From: Lepisosteus oculatus
Lineage: Eukaryota > Chordata > Actinopteri > Semionotiformes > Lepisosteidae
Assembly (NCBI RefSeq): GCF_040954835.1
Contig: NC_090716.1
Span: forward strand, 1,723,605 to 1,787,604
Length of the DNA stretch: 64,000 nucleotides
Direction of reading: 5' to 3'
Shown: positions 1-12,400 of the stretch, piece after piece
Position numbering within the stretch: the first letter of the stretch is position 1
Layout: each line of letters begins with the position of its first letter
Translations under genes and position numbers: made by a program
Notes under the pieces: generated by a model
The model's database searches: none
The model's input: the letters and a program-made list of their open reading frames with translations, nothing else
What the model was told of the DNA's origin: nothing

Positions 1-118
1 ATTTTGTACCTTGCTAATAAGCATATGCTTAGCATGCTTTAAGCATACTCTTTTCTTTGGTGCAGTTTTAACATGTTTCCTGTTGCCCCCTGTTCTTTAT
101 TGCTCTTCTTCCCAATAG

Positions 119-3100
119 AGTGTGATGTAAAACTCTGCCCAAAACCACAAAACAACTGTAAACTAGGATTCAGACCAGTGATAACAACCCCAGAAGGAAG
201 CTGCTGTGCTGTTTATAAATGTGGTGAGTGTTACTGGTGTTTTCCACTGTGCTGTGCTGACACTGTCAGTAGCTGTCTTCCCAGGAATGATAAGAAGACG
301 ACCTGTTCTTCTGTATTTATAGTATTTATTATTCACAAAGGTTTTTAATACAACCAGATGCTCAGTAGAGAATCCAGTTTATTTTCACGTCTATTTTTAA
401 TTAAACTGATTCAAGATTTATTTATTTCTTTACAGAACCAATAGGTGTCTGTGTTTTCAATAATACTGAATACAAGGTAAGATCCTTAACTAACTTTAAC
501 TTATTCTGGGCTTGCAGCTGGCCAGATCCTTTGACATGTGAATACAGACACTTTACAAATCAAGACAAGGTCATGTTATACCATTTCAGTTACTTCTGAA
601 ATGAGTTTGAAAATTAAATGACAATTACATGTGTACACGTGTTCTTATGTTGCATATTTTGTGTGTATTTGTCTATGAACTACAATGACTTTAGTAACTG
701 GATGTGCAAATTCACTTCAGTTGCCCTATCAGCTGTTAACAGGTTGGGGTCTCCTGTCCTCTGTGTGATTCTAAGGGTGGTTCTGTTTTGCTCTCATCAC
801 AGCCAGGTGTCAGTGTCCCTAAAGACACATGTGAGTTGTGCCAGTGCAGTTATGAGGTGGATCCCAATACAAGACTGAACATCATTGCCTGTGATCCAAT
901 GCGCTGTGACAAAAACTGTCAGCTGGTATGGAACTTCCCTCAAAATTCCTACTGATATCATATCTACAGAATCATAAGGAAAGACAATTGGCTATATTTC
1001 TGTGTGACTAAAATGTGTTAATTAAGGTGTCCCTATTAATAACATTTTTTATGAAGACTATTTCTAGCAATATTCTGAATTACAAAACCACCAATATAAA
1101 ATCTATACTATCTAGTATTATTTCTTAATACTTTTCCAACTTTCTGACTAATGTGCTGCAGATGAGAATAGAAACTGGTTAACTGGTTGCCTGTGTTCTG
1201 TACATTCATTTTCTCTGCAGGGTTTTACATATCAAGCTGTCCCTGGACAGTGCTGTGGCCAGTGTGTACAGGATAGCTGTGTCATCATGCTGCCAGACCA
1301 CACAGTGCATGTCATTGAGGTGAGAGCACAACACTCAGCATATGAAATAGCTTATTTTTGTGCTGTTGGAAAACCTTTCTTTCAGGAATCATATGGTATT
1401 TCAGAAATAGCTGAATGTTACTCTGACATGTAAAATGATAAGAGCTTTAATCTGGCTAGAAAGTGCACCAATTAAACTTTGATCTTGGGCCTTATACCAA
1501 GTTTGTGAGGTTAATGAGGGAACAGAAACAGCCAGCAAAATCAATTTTAGCAACACAAGAAAAAGTGGCTATAAATGACAAAATTCACATTATAGATTGC
1601 TACTGTTTTTGAAGTGTAAACCTTTGCTTCACTGTTCATACTTGTCTCCTCTGCTGGGCAAAGGTTTTAGAGCAGCTATTTGCAAATTGAGACCACTTTG
1701 TGATGTGTGTATTTCTGTTTTTGAAGAAACTTTAATTTCTGTACTTGTATCAGGGCTATTTTATAATATTGTATATAATATTACAAAACAAGACTGAGAA
1801 AACTATCCTGGATAAGAAGAAATATATGCAGCTTACACAATTTACCATTGTTGGTAATAATTTTTAAAATCCCTGTTAATTTGGTCATTTCTAGTAAATT
1901 GTGAAAAGTTCTTTTTATTCCCCATTTAACCCAATTCAGCATCTTCTGTATTATTTTGTTATTTTTGCCAATTGCTGAAAAAAAAGATTTACTAACTAAA
2001 ATATAAATTCAGTGTAACTAAACTCAATCTTAATAAACTAAAAACATTAATTACACAATGTGCAATTTTATTAACTGGATCACTTTTAACACCCGATGCA
2101 TGAGGGGATTCTATGATGAGGGCAGAGTTAAAATACATGTTCAGAAAGAGGGATGGCATATCAAATGTTTAGTTTTACTGCACTACGTTAATGACGTCTC
2201 CTTCGCGATCACAGCCTGGAAACACCTGGTCGCCCCCTGGTGACAAATGTGTGAAATATGAGTGTGTGAAGATCGAGGATCAGTTTGTACCAGTAGAGGC
2301 CAAGATCACCTGCCCTCTCTTCAACCGCAAGGACTGCATTCCTGTAAGTGTACGAGTCACTTCCTCATTCTCCTGTGTGAGAGTGTACAAGGCTGCAGGT
2401 TTCACAGCTCTGAGCCAGCTCTGAGTTTTGTGATTCCTACTGTGTTGGATTAGAATAAAAAAATAAACTGGGATTCCAAATTTAAAAGACAATTAACAAT
2501 GACTGTGGGTTTTGTCCAATCCTGGACCTACGGTGTATAGACTTGGTTAAGAAAGCTATATTGTCACAATTTCCATTCTGTATGGCCTAACAACTGGTTT
2601 GTATGGTCATCCACCTTTTTCCTGAAAGAATCAGGAAGTGCCTTCAGGAAGTGTTCTTCCAAGTGCCTTCGTTTAAAAACAAGCCTCCTGTTCTCAGTTT
2701 TAAACAGACCTTTTCTCATAAATATCTTATCTAAATTTGTTACTGCAGGGCACAGAGACAATTGCCCCAGATGGCTGTTGCCATGTCTGTGAGTATCATT
2801 TACATATTTGTTACATTCTTGAAATCAACACTGTAAACCACTGTGAATAAATACTGTGCTTCATTAACAAAATCAATGGTAACTAGAAGCCATTTATTTT
2901 GTATAAATCAGAGCTCGGTCCTGGTGACCTTGTCTTTACTCATTAGTGGAGTAATCCTGAAGGAGTCCACAGTCTTGAAGCTGATCTTACTTCTCCTTGA
3001 CAGGGTGTGGTAGATAATGCTCTTGGGTTCTGGGTTTGAATTTGGATTGGTACATCTTTCATGTGGAGTTTGGAGCACAATGGCATCAACCCCATATAGC

Positions 3101-3942
3101 AAAACAAACAGTCTACCTCACTTCTTCAAGCAGTGTCAGTAACGCTCTCTGTGTGTCACTTGTCCAGGTCCTTTAATACCAAGGAACTGCAACATTAAGA
3201 CGAACACCACCTACATCACCAACAACGGCTGCCAATCCAGCAAACCTGTGGACATCACGTCGTGTGGGGGCTCCTGTGGAACCTACTCCATGTGAGTTTC
3301 AGAACTCTGCAGCCTCTCCCTGCAGCTTGGAGTTGTTTCATGTTCAGGTTTCACATAGCTCTCACACACCCTTATCATTATAATAGGGCAATGCTTGAAA
3401 TTATGGCTCTACGTCCGGTATTCTACATTTTTCTGAGATCAGGAATGATTCAAAAAAGAGGTTTTGAATGAAACTACTTTACACACACAACCATCAACCA
3501 CAACGAGTGACAAGCCCACTTCATTTGTGAAGTACAGTAATGCAGCTAAAAGTACATAACTGGGCTTAGTATCATGTACACAGTATCAGTGAACCCTTCC
3601 ATGCAGCAGTGCGTGGGACAGTAACTGCGAGTCCCGCTGCCCTGCCCATGCCTGCACACCTCTCCAGGCTCAACCCTCTGTCCTGCCCTTGCCAGGTACT
3701 CTGTGGAGGCCAACGCCATGGACCACACCTGCTCCTGCTGCCAGGAGATGGACACCACTCAGAAGCAGGTGCAGATGGTTTGCCCCGACGGCACCACGTT
3801 CAGCCACTCCTACACCTACGTTGAGAAGTGCGGCTGCAAGGAGATCGAGTGTGAGGACAGGGACACCCAGCAGTCTACCAGCAAGGGTCAGGAGCCCTCC
3901 AAGTCCTCAAAGGGGCGGAAAGTGTACAGAAGGCGACGGTGA
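119..3942 (+). CDS. muc2-like: Mucin A: 3' end of a gel-forming mucin (partial, 8 exons)
   Basis: C-terminal part of a secreted gel-forming mucin; upstream exons lie outside the window. Exons joined by GT/AG introns in consistent phase: 119-223, 436-476, 803-925, 1221-1319, 2215-2343, 2749-2788, 3168-3291, 3696-3942 (stop TGA 3940-3942), about 302 codons. The product is Cys-rich VWC-type sequence ([26 protein letters not shown]) followed by a C-terminal cystine knot ([28 protein letters not shown]) of the MUC2/MUC5/VWF type, known to dimerise mucins through disulfides in the ER. A basic tail ends in YRRRR. It is nearly identical, introns included, to the 3' end of mucin B; visible differences are few (for example ACDPMRC against ACKPMSC, and CEDRD against CEDWD). 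It is open on both splice and reading-frame grounds, so probably a live gene, but its body is unseen. Confidence 0.85.
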
Positions 3943-4139
3943 ACTCGAGGAGAATGAAGACTGCACTACCCTGATTTTAACCCCGAATCCTGTGCTTTTG
4001 TTTCTTCTACATTTAAAATATATGATACACATCCAACTACCAAAGACTGTCAGCTGAAATGAATATATTTAATTAAAGAGGAGCTAGGTGACTGCTGCAG
4101 AATTATTTCCTCCCTTAATTTTCAGTGATTGCTTGCTGT
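3943..4139 (+). other. 3'UTR of mucin A (probable)
   Basis: Sequence after the stop matches the start of the mucin B 3'UTR up to about 4020 and then diverges. ATTAAA at 4072-4077 is a possible poly(A) signal. Alternative signals lie further on (ATTAAA 4412-4417; AATAAA 4842-4847), so the transcript could run through the decayed exon copy that follows. Confidence 0.45.
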
Positions 4140-4390
4140 ATTTATTCTACACGTTCGCTGAGACGTGTGGCTGCAAGGAAACATAATGTGCGGACAAGAA
4201 CACCCCCAGATCTATGAAATCTGTTGCTAAGGGTCAGAAGAAGACTGGCAGCCAAGAGCACACAAACAGGTCTTCAAGGGGAATGATAGCCCACAGCAAA
4301 CAGCAGTGAGCAGGAAGTAAACTGACTGCTGCACTCTGCTGATCTAAATGATTTTTATTTTTGTTTCACTCCATTTAAATTACCTGTTAA
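4140..4390 (+). pseudogene. Decayed extra copy of the mucin last exon plus 3'UTR
   Basis: Bases 4150-4250 align by eye with the end of the mucin last exon: tacac-gtt-gag, then TGTGGCTGCAAGGA, then the stretch coding the polar tail and AAGGGTCAG. In the matching frame it reads ETCGCKET, then a stop (TAA) where the intact copies have the Glu of IECED, then ADKNTP and a Lys/Ser-rich tail. The sequence after it (about 4306-4390: tgactgctgcactctgctga, then ATTTTTGTTTCACTCCATTTAAA) resembles the mucin 3'UTR as well. This is therefore a third, eroded 3' end lying just downstream of mucin A. It is unlikely to be translated. Confidence 0.7.
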
Positions 4391-5689
4391 ACTACAACGC
4401 ACCCCGTTACGATTAAAGCAATCTATTTTTTAATGAGTTTAAACTCAGTCAGGCATCTTTTTCCAATTATTGCTTACATTGTTAACTCTTTAGAGAAAAA
4501 GGAAACATACTGTTGTTTTTCTTCTATGTGAAGAGTTTTGTAATTATACAGTTACATCTAAAAAGGTAAAGCTACGCAGGAAAAAGTCCAAAAGCGCTAT
4601 AGGTTTTGCATTATTTTATTACAATTAAATAGAAAAAATATATGCAAATTTAAGCTCTGGATTGTTTTGACTTGTCATATAAAATATAAATAGCTGTAAA
4701 GTGTTCCTGTTTATTTATCAGCATATCACCCAATTATATATCAAACAATTTATCTGAATCCATACCCATGGGCTGACTGTTCAACACACATGAAAAACTG
4801 CATCTTGCTTTCCTTTCCTATGCAAAATGCTGAATCTGATCAATAAAAAATTCCCACTTTGCATGACTCTTGTTTCTCTTTGTGTCATTTCAACACATTC
4901 AATAAATTGCATTTAAGCCTTGAGAAGCACTGTTTCAGAGATATCTAGGTAATGGGTGTTACTTCACTGCAGTCATGTACTCATTGAATACCACAGTATT
5001 CTAAAGGCACATAAAGCTACTGACCCTTCTGTATATCTGTAATCCAAACAAAGCCCTAATTTATACATTTCTAAAGGAGTGGTAAATTATACTGAGTGTA
5101 AAAAGCAATATATGAATCTATTAATCATATATGAATATACAGTATGAAATGAATGAATTGTTCGAATCCTAATGTCAAAATTTTGTATTGGTTAATCTTA
5201 GGACAGAGAATCTAGTACATGACAATCTTTCCTTTCTTTATTCCTGTAGCTTCATAAACCCAATTTCTAGTTTCATGATCTCCACTCTCAGGCTGTTGAT
5301 CTCATTATTCAGACTGGAATTATCTCTGTTTTTACTCCTTTGTGCTGTCGAGTCTCTTTTTTTTATTCTCTCCAGACTCACTCTGAGAGCTGTAATTAAG
5401 ATGCAAACAATACAGATTTTATTACTACTTTGTCATCAGCATGACAGTTTTGGACTGTCATGCAAACTAATCTAGTGGACTTTAGTTACATTGAGGGTGT
5501 TTAACTTTCCAGGTGAGATATTCCCTACCTCTCTCTGTTTATGAAGTGAAAGGTAACGGATCTTAATTTAAATCAGCATCTGCAGTGGTCAAACAAACGA
5601 TACCGCATTCCAGTCAAAATGAGTAAACAGTTGTGGTCTTTTGGCTTTTAGGTCCAGTATCTTCCTGCTCCCCTCCCTGCAACCTTCTT
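4391..5689. other. Intergenic, A/T-rich, nothing recognised
   Basis: A/T-rich sequence with only short open frames and no splice-consistent coding. AATAAA at 4842-4847 is the only clear processing-type motif. I see no RNA gene or mobile element. Confidence 0.5.
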
Positions 5690-5890
5690 TAATCTGACTC
5701 TGTGTTGTGTGTTGTCCACACTCTGTGGGTGACAGGGCTTCTCCTGCTGCACCCCAGAGCTCTGGAACTCTCTCCCCATGGATATCAGAGAGTCTCCCAC
5801 CCTGAGCACATTCAAATCCAGACTCAAGACCTTTCTCTTCAGAAAGGCTCTTATTAATTTGTGTCTGTGTCTGTGCACTGCATCTTCTAC
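5690..5890 (+). mobile_element. LINE fragment (CR1/L2-like ORF2 C-terminus)
   Basis: The forward strand reads ELWNSLPMDIRESPTLSTFK, then SRLKTFLFRKAL. This is the characteristic C-terminal end of ORF2 of CR1/L2-type fish LINEs (WNSLP...STFKSRLKT..F). No longer ORF remains, so it is a dead remnant. Family assignment is from memory of the motif, not from a search. Confidence 0.65.
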
Positions 5891-7034
5891 TGCCTAGTGT
5901 TTATTTGTGCTAATTTTGTTAGCTCCTGTCTTTGTAAACTGCTTGCTTTTGTCTCAAATATTTAACGATAACGATGCTTTTAAAGGAATAATATAAAAAT
6001 GATTATAATATAAAAGAAGAGGTAAATACTTAATGAACTTAATGAACTCCAAAAAGTAGTTGGCTTGTGCTTACAAACAATTACAGGGTGGCCTGGCCAC
6101 TAGAAGACACATCTGTTTTTCACCATTATCAAGTACAGTCATACTAGTAGATAGAAGTCTTTAAATGGAGTTTATTTAACTAAAGATCGGGAGGGATGAC
6201 CACAACCACACTCAATCATCCCCAGCCGTCAGTGATTAGCAATCACTCCATTCGTCCTTCCTCCACCGAACACTATAAATACCACATTTTCCCACCTTGA
6301 AACCGAATTTGGAACGCACATGCAGTGCTTGTTACAGACAGCACTTTACAGAAGGTGGTCTTTTTGATGTTGGAATAAAACCTGGCTTTTTAGAAAGTCA
6401 ATGCTAATGCAATGGTTGGCCCTCAGCCAAGTGGGTTAAGCCAAATATTCACTCCACAATAGTTTGTTACGTTTCAATTTTGGGGCTTTGTTATTCCTCG
6501 TGAAATCAATCACATGATGAAATTACTGATATAAATAATATCTTGAGATATATATATATATGAGTATAATATTTCCTTATCAATTATCACTTTTTGGGCA
6601 ATCTGGAAGATCCAATAATGAACAGAAACTGAACATAAATGAAACAGTCAAACACAGGTATGCCAGCACTTAATACAAAAACAGCACAGTTGTTATACTG
6701 GCACAACACTAGCTGCTTGGATGGAGAGATTCATTATTACATTTCTGGGTGTGTGGTAGATGCAACTGTGTGTAGAAAAGAAACAATGAAAATGAGTACT
6801 TTTGTAATTTAGCAACCTGAACAAATATTTTGTTTATTAAGTATTTTGCTTATATGATAAGGTTATCATAGAAGTATTTTGCATCCGGAGTATACATTGC
6901 ACTATGAAAACTATAGTCAAGTGTTTGTTTCTACACTAAGATACCAAGAGTGACACCTACTGTTGAACTGAGATCATTAACGGTCCCACAGCACTGTTCA
7001 TCTGAGTAGGAGACTGTTAAATGAGACGAGATGA
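5891..7034. other. Intergenic, nothing recognised
   Basis: No coding, RNA gene or clear repeat. A short (TA)n run lies near 6547-6561. Confidence 0.4.
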
Positions 7035-7285
7035 TAAGATCACTTTATTGGCCACATACAATTTCTTGTATTAGAAATGTGTCTTTTCACAGACCCCAGC
7101 TTGCTCTCTATGAGACACACAGACGGGGAGAGAAGCTTGGGGTCAGAGCGCAGGGTCAGCCATTTATACGTCACCCCTGAAGCAGTTGGGGTGAAGGGCC
7201 TTGCTCGGGGGCCCAACGGAGTAGGATTCCTCTGCCGGCCGCGGGATACAAACCGGCACAGAGCCACTGCACCGCCCCCGTGTGA
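7035..7285 (-). mobile_element. tRNA-derived SINE, antisense copy
   Basis: Shares most of its sequence with 36755-37015: 'cactttattggccacatacaatttcttgtatta', 'accccagcttgctctc', 'gggtcagagcgcagggtcag', 'ttggggtgaagggccttgct', 'cccaacggagtaggattcct'. In the sister copy the right end holds GGATTTGAACCGGCAACC, the reverse complement of a tRNA-like pol III B box, so the element runs on the minus strand. Here the B-box area is eroded (gggatacaaaccggcac). It is a dispersed pol III SINE, not a gene. Confidence 0.7.
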
Positions 7286-8028
7286 TGTCTTCTCCTATAA
7301 CTGTGCTATTTATCCCAAAACATGGGATATGTTCTGTACATATAGGAGACCAAATCTAAATAAATTATACCTCTGCAAATATAAACTTACAAAACCAGTA
7401 GCATTGAGTGTTTGCATATAGTGTAGGGAACACAAGAGTATCCAAGGGAATGGTCAGTCTAATGTATAATCCACAGATAGTTCTATGTAGAAAAACAGTT
7501 TCTATTCTAACACCCTTTGCAATAAACCCTTAGATTGGATTCCCCGTTCTGGGTGTCTCTCTAAAACTGGAAGTAAGTACTGAGTCTCAAAATTAAGTTC
7601 AGCTCAGGAATTCTTCTTTGCCTCAAGATTTCCCTGTTGATCAGTTACTTATTATCAAATTCTTATCTTGTTTGTGTATAGGCCCTAATTAAAGTGGAAA
7701 CTGAATACAAATGAGAAAACTATCTTGCTCCTAATGGTGGTTAAAAGCTTCTGAACTAAGGTTAATCATTTGCATGTCACAGAGTTTGGTAACTAAGAGA
7801 ACCACTCAGCTCATGACCTTTGCTATTTATCACTACTCAAAATACAGACTCCCGTGCACAGACACTGCCTTTGCTTTTCATAACCTACTACTGTATCTTC
7901 AGCAGAGCCCTGTCATATTCTCCTCCCAAAAAGCTCCAGTTTTCTCACAGTGTTGTGCTTTCATTGGGCTGCATGATGCATGGTTGTGTGCATCATGTTC
8001 TGCATATTGTGCAAGGCAGGACTGTAAG

Positions 8029-8242
8029 ATATAGATGACTGGCATCTGACCCATGTGGCTATCAGATACAGCTGGCTCGCGTCTGACCCATGTGGCTATC
8101 AGATACAGCTGGCTCGCGTCTAACCCATGTGGCTATCAGATACAGCTGGCGTCTGACCCATGTGGCTATAAGATACAGCTGGCTCGCGTCTGACCCATGT
8201 GGCTATAAGATACAGCTGGCTCGCGTCTGACCCATGTGGTTG
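8029..8242. repeat. 37-bp minisatellite, about 5.7 copies
   Basis: Tandem units around ctggctcgcgtctgacccat followed by gtggctatcagatacag, 37 bp each. One unit is shortened by loss of 'ctcg' (near 8150), and others carry single changes (cta-tca to cta-taa, ctgacc to ctaacc). It sits about 1.2 kb upstream of the mucin B start. Confidence 0.85.
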
Positions 8243-9371
8243 GAAGTTGGTAGTGCCTGATCCATGTTTTACTTCTTTATTTGCCTCAGTTTTACTGTTT
8301 TTGTGTCAGGGCTCTGTAGGTCTCATAACAACAGACAGTATGAGAGACTATAGACAATCTGAAATCATTAAACCCAACAGATGTTGAACCTTGCTTATGA
8401 CATATTGATCATAGAAGCCATTGAGATGTTTCTTCAGATATTCTAATAGATAGTTCTAATAGTTCTCACATTGTTAATCCTCTCCCAATACACTGGATTC
8501 CAGCAGGGGAAGGACACAGAATCTTTTTTTCATCTCAGGAAATTCAGGAAGGTAACATATTTTAGCACACACGTGGCACTGGAAATCAATTGGTACACAA
8601 GATTACAAAGAGAATATTTTTCTTAGGCAAAGAAAGATAGAACATGGGCAGTCTTTATTGGAAACTTCATTGACTAAGAAAAGTAAGCACTAGATGATAT
8701 ATTAACAGTAAAACCAATGGTTTTCCAAGGTTTGACCAAGGTTTACAGTAACATAGGAGTTATCAATTTTTTCTCAGTAATTAAATAAGTCTAATTTAAC
8801 TCACATTTATTTAAGCAATTTACAATTGAGAAACAAAAGTATCACTGCATATAAGAAAGAGGAGAAGGGACAGGTACAACTATTTTTGTATGTAAGACCT
8901 TGAAAACTGGAGTCTTAATGCTAATATGCTTAAAATATCCTTCTAGCTTCCTGTTCAGAGTTTCTTTTTCATAAATTATTAACAATATCAACTGCTAAAA
9001 GGAATGAAGTAGAAGCGTAAAGAATCATGAATACTTTTCAAAAGAAAAAACATAAGAAAACAATGAGAATTGAATGAATGTATACAACATGAGAAGATCA
9101 GGATTCAGGATCTCGTATGTTTAAAAGAACACAGAATTCACATTTTAACTGGAATAACTGGAAGTCTCCCTTCAGACATTTTGCAGGGTGTGGAAGATGC
9201 CCAAAAGGTCTCAAGACTCCTCCCACTATTCTATGCAAACTGATTTCAATAGGAAGGAATTATATTTAAAATTGCATCCTATTTGTCAAATAAAAAGAGT
9301 CAGGTTCAATTCTCGGCTCCACCTTCCTGTTTGACTTTTATGACAATTTAGACCCTCCTCAACTTTGGTGG
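8243..9371. other. Upstream flank of mucin B, nothing certain
   Basis: A/T-rich non-coding sequence. Close to the TATA box there are CDX-like (TTTTATGAC near 9337) and forkhead-like (TGTTTGAC near 9330) matches, too short to trust. Confidence 0.35.
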
Positions 9372-9442
9372 TATAAAACCCAGAGCCAGAGCCCAGGTGA
9401 GACTACCCTGCTTCTGACAATCTGATTGACCCACTGGGAACC
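9372..9442 (+). promoter_or_regulatory. Core promoter and 5'UTR of mucin B
   Basis: TATAAAA at 9372-9378 lies 65-71 bases before an ATG in good Kozak context (GAACCATGG). This places transcription start near 9400 and leaves a short 5'UTR. A TATA box is typical of tissue-specific secreted mucin genes. The exact start site is inferred. Confidence 0.7.
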
Positions 9443-12400
9443 ATGGGGACACGAAGGGGAATGTCCACATGGGTGCTGATGTGGATGATGATATCCATTG
9501 GATATGGCTCTATGCAGAAAGGTAGGCAGAAGACATCTTCACTATACGAGCTCAGTACAGGATAATAGTGTATGAACTGATCAAATGATTAATTGATTGA
9601 CAAGCAGGGTTTCAAGAATGTGACTGTACATGATCTAAAATACATCTTTGTCAGAATTTCCTTTGGGAGCCAGTGAAACATCTTTGATTGACTGGGCAAT
9701 ATTCATGCCTTTGAAACATATTCAATCCACAGCAGAAATAAGGAGGGTTGAAAATCTTTCTCTTAAGTACTTTCTTTAGTATTAGTATTTTCTGTGAATT
9801 TTCTGACAATTCATTTGTTAATACTGAAATATCTGTGGACTTAAAAACTCATTAAAATGTTCATATAAGAATCTGTTCACTAAACAATGGAGTATGTGTA
9901 TATTTTTGGTATACATACCAGCTTTATGTGTGTCTCAACTGCAGCAAGCCTGACAAAGTCCAGGATCACAGACCCAAGGTGGTGCCCACGGGCTCTGTTG
10001 CGCCGTTGGTTTTTGTCACAGTTGTGTTGCATCTTTGTCAAGGCTGCTCATTTTAGAATAACATGACATCTGGATATGAATGTGGCAAAACCACATGTGC
10101 AATAAACTTCATAAATTAATTAACTTAATTATACTTAGTAATCAGGAATACTGTATCATTACAAAAAGCATGTGGTAAGTGAAAAAGGACAAGGTCCTCA
10201 GTCAATGTCGATGTATGACATGAAGCTGCTTAAAGTTAAATGTATTAATTAAGTATGAAACAGATACAAATATTGTTGAATATTCAGTAATTTCAGTACC
10301 AGTGTCATTTTAATCCATTTTACATTTAAGAATTTCAACCAGGACCTGTATAATTTAAATATTTACTGTAATTGCAGATGTTTTAATGTAGTGTATTACA
10401 GAAAATATTGATGACTATATTAAAATTAAAAATTGAATAGTTTTATTATTTGCTTTGAGTTTGATATAGAATTTAATTTTCTGAATCATGTATAATTACT
10501 TTAATTATCATTTACATCATTACATTACACAGCATAGGAAAAATATCTGTCATAAATGAAAAAAGGGTGATGAATTCTAAATCTACCTAATGACTTTTTA
10601 GCTATTTTAGTTTTAAAGCTATTTGTGCCCCTGATTCATTTAAAATGAGGATACTGTAAGAACATATTACAACAACAAAAAAAAACTGGCCGTTACAGGA
10701 GGGTAGTACTAACAGATAAAGCATAGACTAATACTTAACTCTGATGCACCTGAAAAAATAAACTCTTCTGATTGCTCGAAGTCTATGTAATCACTCTTAC
10801 ATTGCTTTGTTAAAAATAAACTATATATTTTTTAATATAATACTTCACTTATAATGTGTTTAATTAATCACTGAAATGTACTAGTCTAAGGACATACAGT
10901 ATTCCACCCTGAACACAGTTCAGGAAGCATCCATTCAAAACTCTCTACACAGGCAGTCAGCAACAAACTCAGCAACAGACTGAAGACTATGACTATGGTG
11001 GTCCCACAGGTAATTCACCAAACACCTGAACTTCAAGGACACTTTAATTTCAACACCTTGCAAAAGAAAATAATTGAAAGAAAAGAGAGACATAGAAGAA
11101 TACGGTTAATATGTCATAGAATTTTCTCATTGAAACTGAAAATACTACATTTCTTTAAGAAGTATTTAAATGGTTTCCCCTGATGTTAAAACTCTAAGAT
11201 GAGAAACGGTTTCTGCCTGTTTGATTGAGAGACATTCTACAGATATTATCATGACAAATACATGATAAATACATGCCACACAGATGATAAATAATAAACT
11301 TTTCCTATTAATTTGGCTAATTTGTATTTTTAATTTGTCAGATGGCCCGCCTATTCCTGGTAAAAAGGTTACAATTATCCCTTCAATGACCAAGATAACA
11401 ACAATAGGAGGTAAGGTCTACACAGTGCATTTACTGGCATTGATAAATGGACACCCAGATGAACAGTTCAAAGTGCACTGTTTAATAGTGCAATCCTGGA
11501 TGATGAATACTGCTTGACATCCCTAGTCTTTCTTGCCCAAGGCGTGAGCCCAGCGCACAATGGCCAGGTCTGCAGCACATGGGGTAACTACCACTTCAAG
11601 ACCTTCGATGGGGACGTTTTCCAGTTGCCGTCCACCTGCAACTACATCCTGACCTCCCACTGCAAGAGCACGTATGAGGATTTCAACATCCAGCTGAGGC
11701 GCCAGGTGGTGGACAAGCTGCCTGCCATCAGCAAGATCACCTTGAAGCTGGACGGGACAGTGGTGGAATTCTCCAAGGACTCCATCATCGTCAATGGAGA
11801 GACGTGAGTTCTTTGTCACAGTGATGTTAAAATTGCAAACCCGTTCAGCTCAAAGTTTCAGACAATAAGCCTTAAGCTCTGAAAGCTTCTTAGGGGTTAA
11901 TTATGAAAGAATCATAAATCTTGGAAATCTTTTCTGCTACTAGTTTTATTTTTCCAAATGTTTACTGACATATACAGGTAAGTGTTTTACATGAAACAAA
12001 GCAGTCAGAAAGTTCAGGGAACTTTTTGACTGCTTTGTTTGTCGGGGAATTTAACGCTGATTGTATAAGGGCCACCCTGACCCTGTAGCTACCCACAATG
12101 TAACAAACTCTGATCAGACCATGACTTCCACCTCTTTCAGAGTCCCCCTGCCATTCAGCCAGTCTGGTGTTCTCATTGAGAAGAGCTCCTCCTATATCAA
12201 GGTCACTGCCAAGCTGGGTCTCGTTGCCATGTGGAATGAGGAAGATGCTTTCTTGGTATGATTTTTCAAGCTTGCTTTTTTTCTTTTTGCAAACAAGAAT
12301 TGTTTTTAGACAAGAAGTTTAATAATTTAGTGAATCTAACATTTCATCCAGCCATTCTGTAAAATAACTAAGAGCTTAGGTGTCACAGTACACACAGTGC

